A stretch of 12,948 bases of DNA from JAABYT01 sp041581935. GTDB lineage: Bacteria; Pseudomonadota; Gammaproteobacteria; HK1. Below, piece after piece: positions 1 through 6,669 of the stretch. Location: positions 1 to 12,948 of the forward strand of contig JBFICP010000077.1 in NCBI GenBank assembly GCA_041581935.1, written 5' to 3'. The first letter of the stretch is position 1, and each line of letters begins with the position of its first letter. The position numbers and the translations under genes were made by a program. The notes beneath the pieces are model-generated. The model was not told the DNA's origin and did no database searches. It worked only from the letters and a program-made list of their open reading frames with translations.

Positions 1-98
1 AGAAAAGCCACGCCCGGCGTGAATACTTCGATGATGGCGAGCGCGACGCCGAGCACCAGCCAGTGCCAGAACTCGAGACTCTCCAGTATGCCCGTCAT
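1..98 (-). CDS. NfeD-family membrane protein, N-terminal fragment
   Basis: Partial gene that runs off the left edge; only the first 32 residues are visible. The peptide starts MTGILESLEFWHWLVLGVAL and continues with AIIEVFTPGVAF. This is the aromatic-rich first membrane helix of NfeD proteins, typically W-x-W-L-x-L-G followed by an E-x-x-x-P-G turn. Its ATG shares one base with the TGA of the upstream qmcA-type gene (TGATG), so the two are translationally coupled. NfeD proteins are known partners of SPFH/stomatin proteins in the inner membrane, and the soluble OB-fold domain would lie outside the window. The pairing with an SPFH gene makes the call firm despite the short length. Confidence 0.85.
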   Translation of the reverse strand, partial: MTGILESLEFWHWLVLGVALAIIEVFTPGVAF

Positions 99-1027
99 CA
101 CTCCGCTCCGCGCTTGCCGGCGAAGGCCGATTTGGCGAGCTCGCCGATTCCTCCGAGGGCACCGATCAGATTGCTGGCCTCGAAGGGCATGAAGATGATC
201 TTCTGGTTCTGAGTGGTCGCCATCTCCTTGACCGCGTCGACGTATTTCTGCGCGACGAAATAGTTGATGGCCTGAACGTCGCCGCTCTCGATGGCTTTCG
301 AGACCATATGAGTGGCGCGTGCCTCGGCCTCGGCGAGCCGTTCGCGCGCCTCGGCGTCACGGAATGCAGCCTCCTTGCGACCTTCGGCTTCCAGTATCGC
401 CGCCTGCTTCTCGCCCTCGGCCTTCAGAATCTCGGCCTGACGCTCGCCCTCGGCCTCGAGAATGACGGCTCGCTTCTCTCGCTCAGCCTTCATCTGCCGG
501 GCCATGGCATCGACGAGATCTCTCGGCGGTGCGATGTCCTTGATCTCGATGCGCGTCACCTTCACGCCCCAGGGTGACGTGGCGTCGTCGACGATACCCA
601 GAAGGCGTTGGTTGATCTCGTCGCGCTTCGACAGCAGCTCGTCGAGATCCATCGAACCCATGACGGTACGGATGTTGGTCATGGTGAGATTGACGATGGC
701 GTGGGTCAGATTGTTGACCTCGTAGGCGGCCCGGGCTGCACTCAGCACCTGAAAGAACACGACACCGTCGACGGAAACCATGGCGTTGTCCCGGGTGATG
801 ACTTCCTGAGTCGGAACATCCAGCACCGTCTCCATCATGTTCATCTTCGCCCCGATCTGATCGAACACGGGCACGATGACGTGAAGTCCGGGATCGAGTG
901 TCTTCGTATACCGACCGAAGCGCTCCACGGTGTAGTTGTAGCCCTGGGCGACCCGGCGTACGCCCATGAATACCAGCACCAGGGCGAATACGAAGATCGC
1001 GATAATTACCGCGGGAATGCCTTGCAT
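98..1027 (-). CDS. qmcA: SPFH/stomatin-family membrane protein (QmcA-like)
   Basis: 309 residues, close to the 305 of E. coli QmcA. Residues 4-22 form one N-terminal membrane helix. Residues about 25-180 are the SPFH/PHB domain, with the family signatures GRYTKTLDPGLHVIVPVFD, PTQEVITRDNAMVSVDGVV and VKVTRIEIKDIAPP. Residues 180-240 are an Ala/Glu-rich coiled coil built from 11-residue repeats (ILEAEGERQAE, ILKAEGEKQAA, ILEAEGRKEAA). The start at 1027 has GGAG eight bases upstream; a TTG further out would add 24 non-homologous residues. The family forms large membrane-anchored assemblies, and in E. coli QmcA is linked to FtsH and membrane protein quality control. The following gene encodes NfeD, the usual partner. 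The gene is divergent from the DUF protein at 1157. QmcA versus another slipin subfamily is judged from length and motifs only. Confidence 0.93.
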   Translation of the reverse strand: MQGIPAVIIAIFVFALVLVFMGVRRVAQGYNYTVERFGRYTKTLDPGLHVIVPVFDQIGAKMNMMETVLDVPTQEVITRDNAMVSVDGVVFFQVLSAARAAYEVNNLTHAIVNLTMTNIRTVMGSMDLDELLSKRDEINQRLLGIVDDATSPWGVKVTRIEIKDIAPPRDLVDAMARQMKAEREKRAVILEAEGERQAEILKAEGEKQAAILEAEGRKEAAFRDAEARERLAEAEARATHMVSKAIESGDVQAINYFVAQKYVDAVKEMATTQNQKIIFMPFEASNLIGALGGIGELAKSAFAGKRGAE

Positions 1028-1066
1028 CCTGAATTCTCCAGATTGGCTCGATTGAGCTTGGACCTT

Positions 1067-1072
1067 AGTATA
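1067..1072 (-). promoter_or_regulatory. Candidate -10 box for qmcA-nfeD
   Basis: The minus strand reads TATACT here, five of six matches to the sigma-70 -10 consensus, about 40 bases before the qmcA ATG. No convincing -35 hexamer lies 16-18 bases upstream. That space is filled by a GC-rich inverted repeat (1076-1094), so an activator or alternative spacing may be involved. Pattern match only. Confidence 0.4.
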
Positions 1073-1075
1073 GCG

Positions 1076-1094
1076 GCCCGGAAGACAGCCGGGC
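1076..1094. promoter_or_regulatory. Inverted repeat overlapping the qmcA promoter
   Basis: Perfect 6-base arms GCCCGG and CCGGGC separated by 7 bases. The repeat begins four bases upstream of the TATACT box on the minus strand, in the stretch where the -35/-10 spacer would be. The position suits an operator or an unusual promoter architecture. Such GC palindromes also arise by chance in a GC-rich genome, so function is inferred only. Confidence 0.3.
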
Positions 1095-1156
1095 GGCACT
1101 TTTCGCCTCTAACGATCGGTGGCACAGTGTCGTCGATTCGACCAGGAAAGCGGCAG

Positions 1157-1747
1157 ATGGATCCCAGCGTCATTCGTGCCATGGGTCGTTGGCCCGACGT
1201 GCCGGCAGTCTACGGCTGGCTGTCGCTTGATCGCCGAGGACGCTGGTGTCTGCAGGGCGAGCCTGTCACTCACCGCGGCGCCATCGACTTCATGAATAGA
1301 AACTATGGGTTCACCCAAGACGGCTGCTGGTACTTCCAGAACGGCCCGCAGCGCGTTTTCGTGGACCTCGATTATACACCCTGGATACTCGTCTTGGACG
1401 GTTCGCGGAACTTGGTGGACCATACCGGCGAACCGGTCGGACACCTGCACGGAGCGTGGCTCGACGACGAGGGCAATCTGTTGCTGCAGGGCGAGCGCGG
1501 CATAGGACTGCTGTGTGACCGGGACCTCGAACCGGTTTCCGACGATTTTCGTCACACCGACGGCCGCACCTGTGACGAGGAAAGTATTGCTCGGCTGATC
1601 GAGGGTCGCGCCGATGCGCGGGTCGAGTGCATTTATCTCGAGTGGAACGGTGCAAAGATCACGGTCGAAACCATTGAGCGCAATCGAGTTCCCACTAAAT
1701 TCGGTTTCGTGCCGCAGCCACGCGCAAGTCAATACAATGCCCGGTAG
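1157..1747 (+). CDS. Conserved proteobacterial protein of unknown function (DUF2946-type)
   Basis: 196 residues, soluble, with no signal peptide or membrane segment. The N-terminus MDPSVIRAMGRWPDVPAVYG plus WLSLDRRGRW, the central FMNRNY and YFQNGPQRVFVDLDYTPW, and the C-terminal VPTKFGFVPQP are hallmarks of a short conserved family found across beta- and gammaproteobacteria. I believe it is catalogued as DUF2946, but the number is from memory. The family repeats short beta strands with Trp/Gly turns; no enzymatic motif is visible. The start at 1157 has AGGAAAG upstream. The open frame extends back to 608 opposite qmcA, but that part has no homologous character. The last 11 bases overlap the PqiA-domain gene, which suggests co-translation. 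Biochemical role unknown. Confidence 0.82.
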   Translation: MDPSVIRAMGRWPDVPAVYGWLSLDRRGRWCLQGEPVTHRGAIDFMNRNYGFTQDGCWYFQNGPQRVFVDLDYTPWILVLDGSRNLVDHTGEPVGHLHGAWLDDEGNLLLQGERGIGLLCDRDLEPVSDDFRHTDGRTCDEESIARLIEGRADARVECIYLEWNGAKITVETIERNRVPTKFGFVPQPRASQYNAR

Positions 1748-2576
1748 GCTCCGCGGACTTGCCGTTGCGCTCGCTTACTATGTCGTTGCGGCTGCACTCG
1801 CCATCGTCACTATCGCGAATGCGAACGACGCATCACGCGCCTACGAGTCCGTATCCGCCCATGAGTCGGTGTCTGCGAAAACCGATCGAGCACTCAGGGA
1901 AACCCTGGAAGCTCTCTCGCTCGGACTCTATGGTGGCGCCACCGAACTCGCCGAGCAGCTCGCCGATGCCGTCGATGTGGCGCATTATCATGAAGCACGC
2001 GCCGCCGGATCGGGTTGGTTGCTGCTTGGCCTCAGCGTGGCGTTCCTTGCGGTCGTTGTCATGACCGAAGCGCGCGGGCATCGCACCAGGAGTCCCGTGA
2101 TCATCCGGCACCTGTTCGGTGTCTCGAGTGTCTTTCTGCTCGTCGGGTTGCTTGCGCCCATCCTGACGGTGGTCGCCCACGAAGAGGTTGCGCTGCTGGG
2201 ACGCGTGGTCCTGCAGTACGAGTCCAAAGGCATAATCACGACGATCCATAAGCTCTTTCTCGTCGACAATTACTTCACCGGCACGCTTCTGCTGCTGTTC
2301 AGCGTGCTGCTGCCCGTGCTGAAGATTCTGCTGTCGCTGATTGCGCTTCACATCGGACATTCAACGACACGTCGAACCAGTGTCATTCTGGTAAAAGCCA
2401 TCGGCCGTTGGTCCATGACCGACGTTTTCGTCGTCGCCGTGCTGCTTGCCTTTCTCACCGCCGATACCGCCCAGCTGACCGATGCGACCCTGGGACCGGG
2501 GTTGTACTTTTTCGCCGGATACGGATTGCTTTCGATAGCGGCGGGGCAGCTGATGATCGGATACGAGGGGGAATGA
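1737..2576 (+). CDS. PqiA-domain inner-membrane protein (paraquat-inducible protein A family)
   Basis: 279 residues with about six predicted membrane helices: roughly 8-28, 94-110, 128-148, 181-206, 226-242 and 252-274. The PqiA/YebS-type fold is recognised from GLLAPILTVV, the amphipathic HKLFLVDNYFTGTLLLLFSV segment and the diagnostic GRWSMTDVFVVAVLLAFL. Canonical PqiA has zinc-ribbon cysteines; they are absent here. Instead a helical, Ala/Glu-rich segment of about 60 residues (30-92) follows the first helix, probably periplasmic. PqiA and YebS work with MCE proteins PqiB and YebT in lipid transport between the membranes, but no MCE gene lies nearby. The start is inferred from the overlap with the upstream gene (ATG 11 bases before its stop); no strong ribosome site is seen. 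Transport function is inferred from family. Confidence 0.85.
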   Translation: MPGRLRGLAVALAYYVVAAALAIVTIANANDASRAYESVSAHESVSAKTDRALRETLEALSLGLYGGATELAEQLADAVDVAHYHEARAAGSGWLLLGLSVAFLAVVVMTEARGHRTRSPVIIRHLFGVSSVFLLVGLLAPILTVVAHEEVALLGRVVLQYESKGIITTIHKLFLVDNYFTGTLLLLFSVLLPVLKILLSLIALHIGHSTTRRTSVILVKAIGRWSMTDVFVVAVLLAFLTADTAQLTDATLGPGLYFFAGYGLLSIAAGQLMIGYEGE

Positions 2577-2585
2577 GAAACGAAG

Positions 2586-3269
2586 TCAGTGGCTCACGAC
2601 CAGTGACGAAAAGCGAACCGGTAGAATCTCCTCGACGTTGAGCTGGCCGCTATCGTTCTTCTTGACCAGCATCAGCTGCTGGGCATCCTCGATCCCCGCA
2701 GGGATCACCATTCTTCCACCGGGCTTGAGCTGGGCGAGCAGAGGTGTGGGAATGAGATCCGGTGCCGCTGCCACCAGAATCTTGTCGAAGGGCGCGTGTT
2801 CCGACCAGCCTTTCGACCCGTCACCGACCCGCAACTCGACATTGATGCTCCCTTGCTCGGTAAGGCGTCGGCGTGCCCCGTCGGCCAGCTCTTCGAGGAT
2901 TTCGACCGTGTAGACGCGCTCAACCAGCTTTGCGAGTATTGCCGCCTGATAACCGAGGCCGGTCCCCACGTCGAGCACGCGATCGGTAGGTTGCAGATCC
3001 AACAGGTCCGTCATCAGGGCAACGATGAATGGTTGGGAAATCGTCTTGTCGTAGCCGATGGGCAGTGGAGAATCCGTGTATGCGAAGGCACGCAATTCCA
3101 CCGGGACGAACTCGTGACGCGGCACGGCCTTCATCACTTCCATGACGTTCTCGCTGAGCACGGCTTTGCCGGTTTCCCGCGCAGCCAACTGCGCATGGCG
3201 CGCGATCTGCTCAACCATCTCGCGGCGGAGCTCCGCGTACTGCGATACCAGGGAGTCGCCGGTGCTCAT
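2586..3269 (-). CDS. pcm: Protein-L-isoaspartate O-methyltransferase
   Basis: 227 residues. The enzyme transfers a methyl group from SAM to the alpha-carboxyl of L-isoaspartyl residues in aged proteins, which starts their conversion back to aspartate. Family signatures are all present: AVPRHEFVP (48-56), LPIGYDKTISQPFIVALMTD (69-88), the SAM-binding loop VLDVGTGLGYQAAIL (98-112), the acidic TVEI (121-124), GDGSKGW (149-155) and the C-terminal LPVRFSSLV. The N-terminus is about 20 residues longer than E. coli Pcm, with a charged helical MSTGDSLVSQYAELRREMVE. The start at 3269 is an ATG without a clear Shine-Dalgarno; TTG at 3317 is less likely, and an internal Met18 would also fit. In E. coli pcm sits beside surE and nlpD; neither is present here. 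It is convergent with the PqiA-domain gene, with a 9-base gap. Confidence 0.94.
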   Translation of the reverse strand: MSTGDSLVSQYAELRREMVEQIARHAQLAARETGKAVLSENVMEVMKAVPRHEFVPVELRAFAYTDSPLPIGYDKTISQPFIVALMTDLLDLQPTDRVLDVGTGLGYQAAILAKLVERVYTVEILEELADGARRRLTEQGSINVELRVGDGSKGWSEHAPFDKILVAAAPDLIPTPLLAQLKPGGRMVIPAGIEDAQQLMLVKKNDSGQLNVEEILPVRFSSLVVSH

Positions 3270-3337
3270 AATAAATAAGGAATCAACGTTGAAAATTCCG
3301 ATTGGCCACGGGGTCAATAAATTTCGGCGCCACGTTC

Positions 3338-4693
3338 ATGGACGCTGATGCTCTCGACGGTCAGGATTCCTCTGACTCCAAGGGAAATACTAACCCGGGG
3401 CCAGCGGCTGAATCTAGCGGAATGCTGACCACGGTCCGCTCGATTTTCTCACTTCTCTCGAGTTACGGGCTACTGCTGCTCGCGAATGGAATGTTCGGAA
3501 CACTGCTGGGGGTACGCAGCCAGATTGAAGGCTTCGAGACCCAGGTCGTCGGGCTGATCATGGCCGCCTATTTTCTCGGGCTCCTTCAGGGCGCCATGCG
3601 TGCCGGCAATGTCGTTGCGGCGGTCGGCCACATTCGTGCCTTTGCCGCTTTTGCCTCGGTCATGTCGATAACCGCCCTGCTGCACGTCATCATTGTCAGT
3701 CCGGTCCTTTGGTGCGTACTGCGCTTTGCTTCCGGCTTCTGCATGGCCGGCATGATCCTGGTTACCGAAAGCTGGCTCAATGCGCGTTCCAGCAATCGGA
3801 CGCGTGGACAGGTCATGGCGCTGTACATGGTCACCAACTACTTTTCCGCCGGCTGTGGGCAATTTCTGTTGACCGCGGCGGATCCGGCCGAGTTTCAGCT
3901 TTTCAGCGTCGCTTCGATCATTTTTTCCCTGGCACTGGTGCCGGTGCTGCTGACGCGAGCGAGTGCGCCCAATCCACCGCAGCGTAATCCCCTCAATCTG
4001 CGCGAGCTGTGGCGAACCTCGCCATTGGGGCTGCTCGGGTCGTTCTGCGCGGGCGTTATCAATGCGAGCTTTTACAGCCTCGCCCCCATATTCGCGCTCG
4101 GCCTGGGGTTCAGCATAGGCGCGACCTCGACCTTCATGGCATCGGTCATCTTCGGTGGATTGCTGTTGCAGTATCCGGTTGGCCATCTCTCCGACCGTGT
4201 CGACCGGCGTACGGTGCTGGCCCTGGTATCGCTCGCGACGGCCGCGGCCTGCGTCGGCATCGTTCTGGCTTCCCAGTGGGACGCCAAATGGATCTACGTC
4301 ACCGGGGTGATCTACGGCGGGCTTTCATTCACCGTGTACTCACTGTGCGCCGCACATGCCAACGATTTCGCCGACAAGGACAAGCTCGTGCAGACAGCCA
4401 GCGGCCTGCTGACGGCATACGGCCTCGGCGCCTTTCTCGGTCCGATTGTGGCCTCGATGTTCATGGCCAATCTCGGTCCCCAGGGACTGTTTACCATGAG
4501 CGCGCTGGTCTCGGCGTTCCTCGGCAGCTTCGCGATCTACCGAATGCGCCGCCGCGTCGCCCCGGGTAGGGACAGGCGATCGCCGATTATTACGATGCCC
4601 GGGGGACAGTTCACCTCCGGGGTGCTCTACGCCAGCATGCGCAACGAAATGGACCGGGATCTGGCCCATATGAGCGGAGCTCGTCGCAGGTGA
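3338..4693 (+). CDS. MFS transporter, YcaD-like
   Basis: 451 residues with twelve expected membrane helices between about 38 and 402. A hydrophilic, Asp/Ser-rich N-terminal tail of about 30 residues precedes them, and a basic cytoplasmic tail of about 50 residues follows. The major-facilitator motif A appears in the central second-half loop as GHLSDRVDRRTVL (282-294); the first-half copy is degenerate (GNVVAAVGHIRAF). The segment ESWLNARSSNRTRGQVMALY (144-163) is characteristic of the YcaD/CynX-like branch. Substrate is unknown; relatives are annotated as putative transporters. Two starts are possible: ATG 3338, used here, and ATG 3422 just before the first helix. Neither has a good ribosome site. 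The gene is divergent from pcm and convergent with the 2OG oxygenase, and appears monocistronic. Confidence 0.9.
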   Translation: MDADALDGQDSSDSKGNTNPGPAAESSGMLTTVRSIFSLLSSYGLLLLANGMFGTLLGVRSQIEGFETQVVGLIMAAYFLGLLQGAMRAGNVVAAVGHIRAFAAFASVMSITALLHVIIVSPVLWCVLRFASGFCMAGMILVTESWLNARSSNRTRGQVMALYMVTNYFSAGCGQFLLTAADPAEFQLFSVASIIFSLALVPVLLTRASAPNPPQRNPLNLRELWRTSPLGLLGSFCAGVINASFYSLAPIFALGLGFSIGATSTFMASVIFGGLLLQYPVGHLSDRVDRRTVLALVSLATAAACVGIVLASQWDAKWIYVTGVIYGGLSFTVYSLCAAHANDFADKDKLVQTASGLLTAYGLGAFLGPIVASMFMANLGPQGLFTMSALVSAFLGSFAIYRMRRRVAPGRDRRSPIITMPGGQFTSGVLYASMRNEMDRDLAHMSGARRR

Positions 4694-4700
4694 GTGCAAG

Positions 4701-4721
4701 CTGCGGGTTATTTTCCCGCGG
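4701..4721. terminator. Hairpin between convergent genes, possible bidirectional terminator
   Basis: Arms CTGCGGG and CCCGCGG (one G-T wobble) around a 7-base AT-rich loop. It starts seven bases after the MFS stop and ends just before the stop of the facing oxygenase gene. There is no T tract on either side, so it is not a classical intrinsic terminator; it may end transcripts or protect 3' ends. Confidence 0.35.
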
Positions 4722-4724
4722 CGT

Positions 4725-5378
4725 TCAAGGTTGAGAAGGGAGGTAGTCTTCCGACCACTTGAGCACGACGTTGAAGCTTACGCTGATGCGGGGCTGTTTC
4801 GACAAATTCGGGTGCACGAAGTGGTTGATGAATGCCGGCCACAGGAGAATCATTCCGGCCTGCGGGTCGACGGTAAACTCCGGATCGATGTATGGATCGC
4901 CCTTGATTGCCGTCATATTCGCGCAGGCGCGTGGGTCATAGAGCGTGAGACGTCCAGGTCTCACGTCATTTCTCGAATCGAGCTTTTCGCGCTCGTCGGG
5001 GATGCGAACGTAGTATGTTCCACTCAGGTACGCGTGCGGGTGGTTGTGGTAGTCGTGATAGTCGCCGAATCGGTTCACGTTGGCCCATGCCTGGAGCGAC
5101 CAGCGGATGTCGTAATTCATCCCCAGGTGCTGGAAGTAGTCGCGAACCGTAATGTTCACGCATTCCCTCAGCCACACAGCGGCAGCGTTCTCCAGCGTAA
5201 ACAGATTGTCGCTACGATAGTCGGTGGTGAGGTCGCGATGACGCCGGTCGAGATCTTCGATGACGCGTGCGAGCTCTTTGTTGGCGGATTGCGCCTCAGG
5301 TAGCATGCGCTTGAGCACAACGGTGGGCCACAGTGTTACGAAACCGTCGTTCGATTCCTGCACGTATTTCATATTCAT
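4725..5378 (-). CDS. 2-oxoglutarate/Fe(II)-dependent oxygenase-like protein (TIGR02466/PF13759 type)
   Basis: 217 residues. The double-stranded beta-helix core is recognised from YHDYHNHPHAYLSGTYYVRI (108-127), then LTLYDPR (145-151), then INHFVHPN...RISVSFNVVL (184-206). By family alignment the likely iron ligands are His111, His113 and distal His186, and Arg197 is the probable 2-oxoglutarate-binding residue. The family oxidises unknown substrates and is common in marine bacteria and cyanophages. Substrate cannot be read from the sequence. There is no signal peptide, so it should act in the cytosol. The start is ATG 5378 or ATG 5372, neither with a Shine-Dalgarno. The nearest neighbours are a transporter (convergent) and a lipoprotein (divergent), and no shared operon is evident. 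Assignment is from motifs seen by eye. Confidence 0.85.
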   Translation of the reverse strand: MNMKYVQESNDGFVTLWPTVVLKRMLPEAQSANKELARVIEDLDRRHRDLTTDYRSDNLFTLENAAAVWLRECVNITVRDYFQHLGMNYDIRWSLQAWANVNRFGDYHDYHNHPHAYLSGTYYVRIPDEREKLDSRNDVRPGRLTLYDPRACANMTAIKGDPYIDPEFTVDPQAGMILLWPAFINHFVHPNLSKQPRISVSFNVVLKWSEDYLPSQP

Positions 5379-5403
5379 CGCCAATCGGTGAACGATTCGC
5401 TGA

Positions 5404-5409
5404 ATTCTA
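5404..5409 (-). promoter_or_regulatory. Weak candidate -10 box for the 2OG oxygenase
   Basis: The minus strand reads TAGAAT, five of six matches to TATAAT, about 25 bases before the ATG at 5378. It would give a short leader, in keeping with the lack of a ribosome site. No matching -35 is seen, so this is only a lead. Confidence 0.22.
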
Positions 5410-5500
5410 CACGTTGTCAGAGACCATTGACGCGGGCTTTCGGGTCATTGTAAGTGTGTTCCAGCGCAAGCTGGCTGAAATCGGGTCGAGGTATCAATTT

Positions 5501-5878
5501 ATGAATGACTCCAGACATACCCGCCACAACCGGCGACGGGTGGTCCTGATGGTGATGGCGCTCGCGATAGCCATCGGCGGTTGCACATCCCCGGCAAAAT
5601 TCCGACCCGCGACCGGCGAGAAGTTTCCTCCCTACGAAGGCGAGGTCAGATTACTCGAGAACCTGCCGGCGCCGGGTCAGTACCAACGCATCGGGGTCGT
5701 GGTCGTCGAGGGCGTGCAGCTGACGCAAGAAGCGGCCATGGTGGACGTCGCCAAGCGGAGCGCGGCGGCGAACGGTGCCGATGCGATTATCAAGCAGGCG
5801 CCCGTCAAGCTGACAAAAGATGGAGCCGGCAGCGTGAAAAAAACGCTCGCGGTGTGGGCAATACGCCTCAACAGGTAG
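5501..5878 (+). CDS. Small lipoprotein of unknown function
   Basis: 125 residues. The N-terminus is strongly basic (RHTRHNRRR), followed by a hydrophobic stretch and the lipobox I-G-G-C, with the modified cysteine at 28. Thr at +2 predicts outer-membrane sorting by Lol. The mature part of about 98 residues is a small alpha/beta domain: strand QRIGVVVVEGVQ, helix EAAMVDVAKRSAAANGADAI, strand IIKQAP, and a final strand KKTLAVWAIRLNR. This strand-helix-GADAII pattern resembles small lipoproteins of the DUF4156/YbjQ-like kind, but I cannot assign a family. ATG 5501 has GAGG nine bases upstream; the frame is open back to 5333 but only this start gives a lipoprotein. The gene stands alone and is followed directly by a terminator-like hairpin. 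Confidence 0.8.
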   Translation: MNDSRHTRHNRRRVVLMVMALAIAIGGCTSPAKFRPATGEKFPPYEGEVRLLENLPAPGQYQRIGVVVVEGVQLTQEAAMVDVAKRSAAANGADAIIKQAPVKLTKDGAGSVKKTLAVWAIRLNR

Positions 5879-5901
5879 AGCGCCCCGCTTGGTTTTTTTT
5901 T
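5879..5901 (+). terminator. Short intrinsic terminator for the lipoprotein gene
   Basis: Immediately after the stop codon comes a 4-bp stem AGCG/CGCT with a CCC loop (5879-5889), two G residues and a run of nine T (5893-5901). The stem is short, so strength is uncertain, but the order and the T tract fit Rho-independent termination on plus. The T tract also forms most of the stop codon of the facing gene. Confidence 0.5.
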
Positions 5902-6403
5902 ACTTCGCCCGACAAGCCTTGTTGATCGCGTTGTGGGCGGCCGTGAAACCACTGAGCGAGTACGTATCCCTTGTCTCGGTGCCGCGACTCGAGACACCTT
6001 CCATGATCATGGTTCGACCGGCGCGCATGGCATTCACCATGCGTAGATCGTCCTCGACATCAGAGCTCCAGGCCGTGCTGCCATCGGTATAAAGAGTGTA
6101 TGTCGTGCCATCGATGATGACACGGACCTCGCTCGATTCCTTGAACGTATAGCCCGTTTCGAAGCTGACCTTGTTCATCTCCTGATCGCCGGGACGGTGA
6201 GTGACGAAAACGAATATCTCGCCGCGTTTCTTGTAATCGCCCTCGGCTTTCTCCGGTTGACTCCACATCATGCACACGGTCTTGTCGTCCTCGTTGAACG
6301 TCATTGCGCTCCACGTATTGAAAGTGCCGAGGGGCTTGTCCGCAGCGACAGCGGTGGTGGCGAAGGTTGTTAACGCGGCGATTACGACGACGGCGAGCTT
6401 CAT
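5900..6403 (-). CDS. IalB-family (invasion-associated locus B) secreted protein
   Basis: 167 residues with a Sec signal peptide (MKLAVVVIAALTTFATTAVA, likely cut after residue 20). The mature domain carries the IalB family pattern: a short W-x-A strand (FNTWSAMTF), VCMMWSQPEKAEGDYKKRGE, the HRPGD turn, GYTFKESSEVRVIIDGTTYT, and SSRGTETRDTYSLSGFTAAH near the end. Cys44 and Cys164 could form a disulfide. IalB was named from Bartonella invasion of erythrocytes, but the family is widespread in free-living alphaproteobacteria, where its role is unclear. It is less usual in a gammaproteobacterial setting. The start at 6403 is chosen because it gives a clean signal peptide; ATG 6451 would add a basic 16-residue n-region. 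No clear ribosome site precedes either. The stop codon lies inside the T tract of the facing terminator. Confidence 0.82.
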   Translation of the reverse strand: MKLAVVVIAALTTFATTAVAADKPLGTFNTWSAMTFNEDDKTVCMMWSQPEKAEGDYKKRGEIFVFVTHRPGDQEMNKVSFETGYTFKESSEVRVIIDGTTYTLYTDGSTAWSSDVEDDLRMVNAMRAGRTMIMEGVSSRGTETRDTYSLSGFTAAHNAINKACRAK

Positions 6404-6603
6404 CAGGCGTACCGCGCCGCGACCGGCAGGGATTGCTCCGCGCGTGTTCATCGTGTCATCGGTGGCAGCCGAAGATCCTGAAATCGACGGGTAGAGACTA
6501 ACAGAAACCGCCTCCGGTGGGCACGGGTCGCGGTCGCCGGATCGTTTTCGGGCGGGCCGACCATCCGTGTCCGGCGCTGACGCCGAAACCCGCGGCGCTG
6601 GTG

Positions 6604-6609
6604 TATGAT
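6604..6609 (+). promoter_or_regulatory. Candidate -10 box for the alpha/beta hydrolase gene
   Basis: TATGAT matches five of six positions of the -10 consensus and lies about 60 bases before the GTG start. No good -35 is seen at 16-18 bases. An 8-base direct repeat CGGCGCTG (6572-6579 and 6593-6600) sits just upstream. Low-certainty pattern match. Confidence 0.3.
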
Positions 6610-6669
6610 CAAGCCTTCGCCGGACCCCCATGCCAACGGACTCGGGGGCAGCGAAGTGGAGGAGGGAAC

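Noticed and set aside
608..1156. Long plus-strand open frame running into the DUF protein, antisense to qmcA
   Set aside because: The residues before Met at 1157 are His/Gly/Asp-rich and lack family character; a ribosome site marks 1157, and the opposite strand is clearly qmcA.
3289..3317. Facing -35-like hexamers between pcm and the MFS gene (TTGAAA on plus, TTGACC on minus)
   Set aside because: Neither has a -10 box at an acceptable distance, so I could not support a promoter.
4731..5303. 190-codon plus-strand open frame opposite the 2OG oxygenase
   Set aside because: Valine-rich low-quality sequence that reflects the His/Tyr/Asp codons of the real gene on the other strand.
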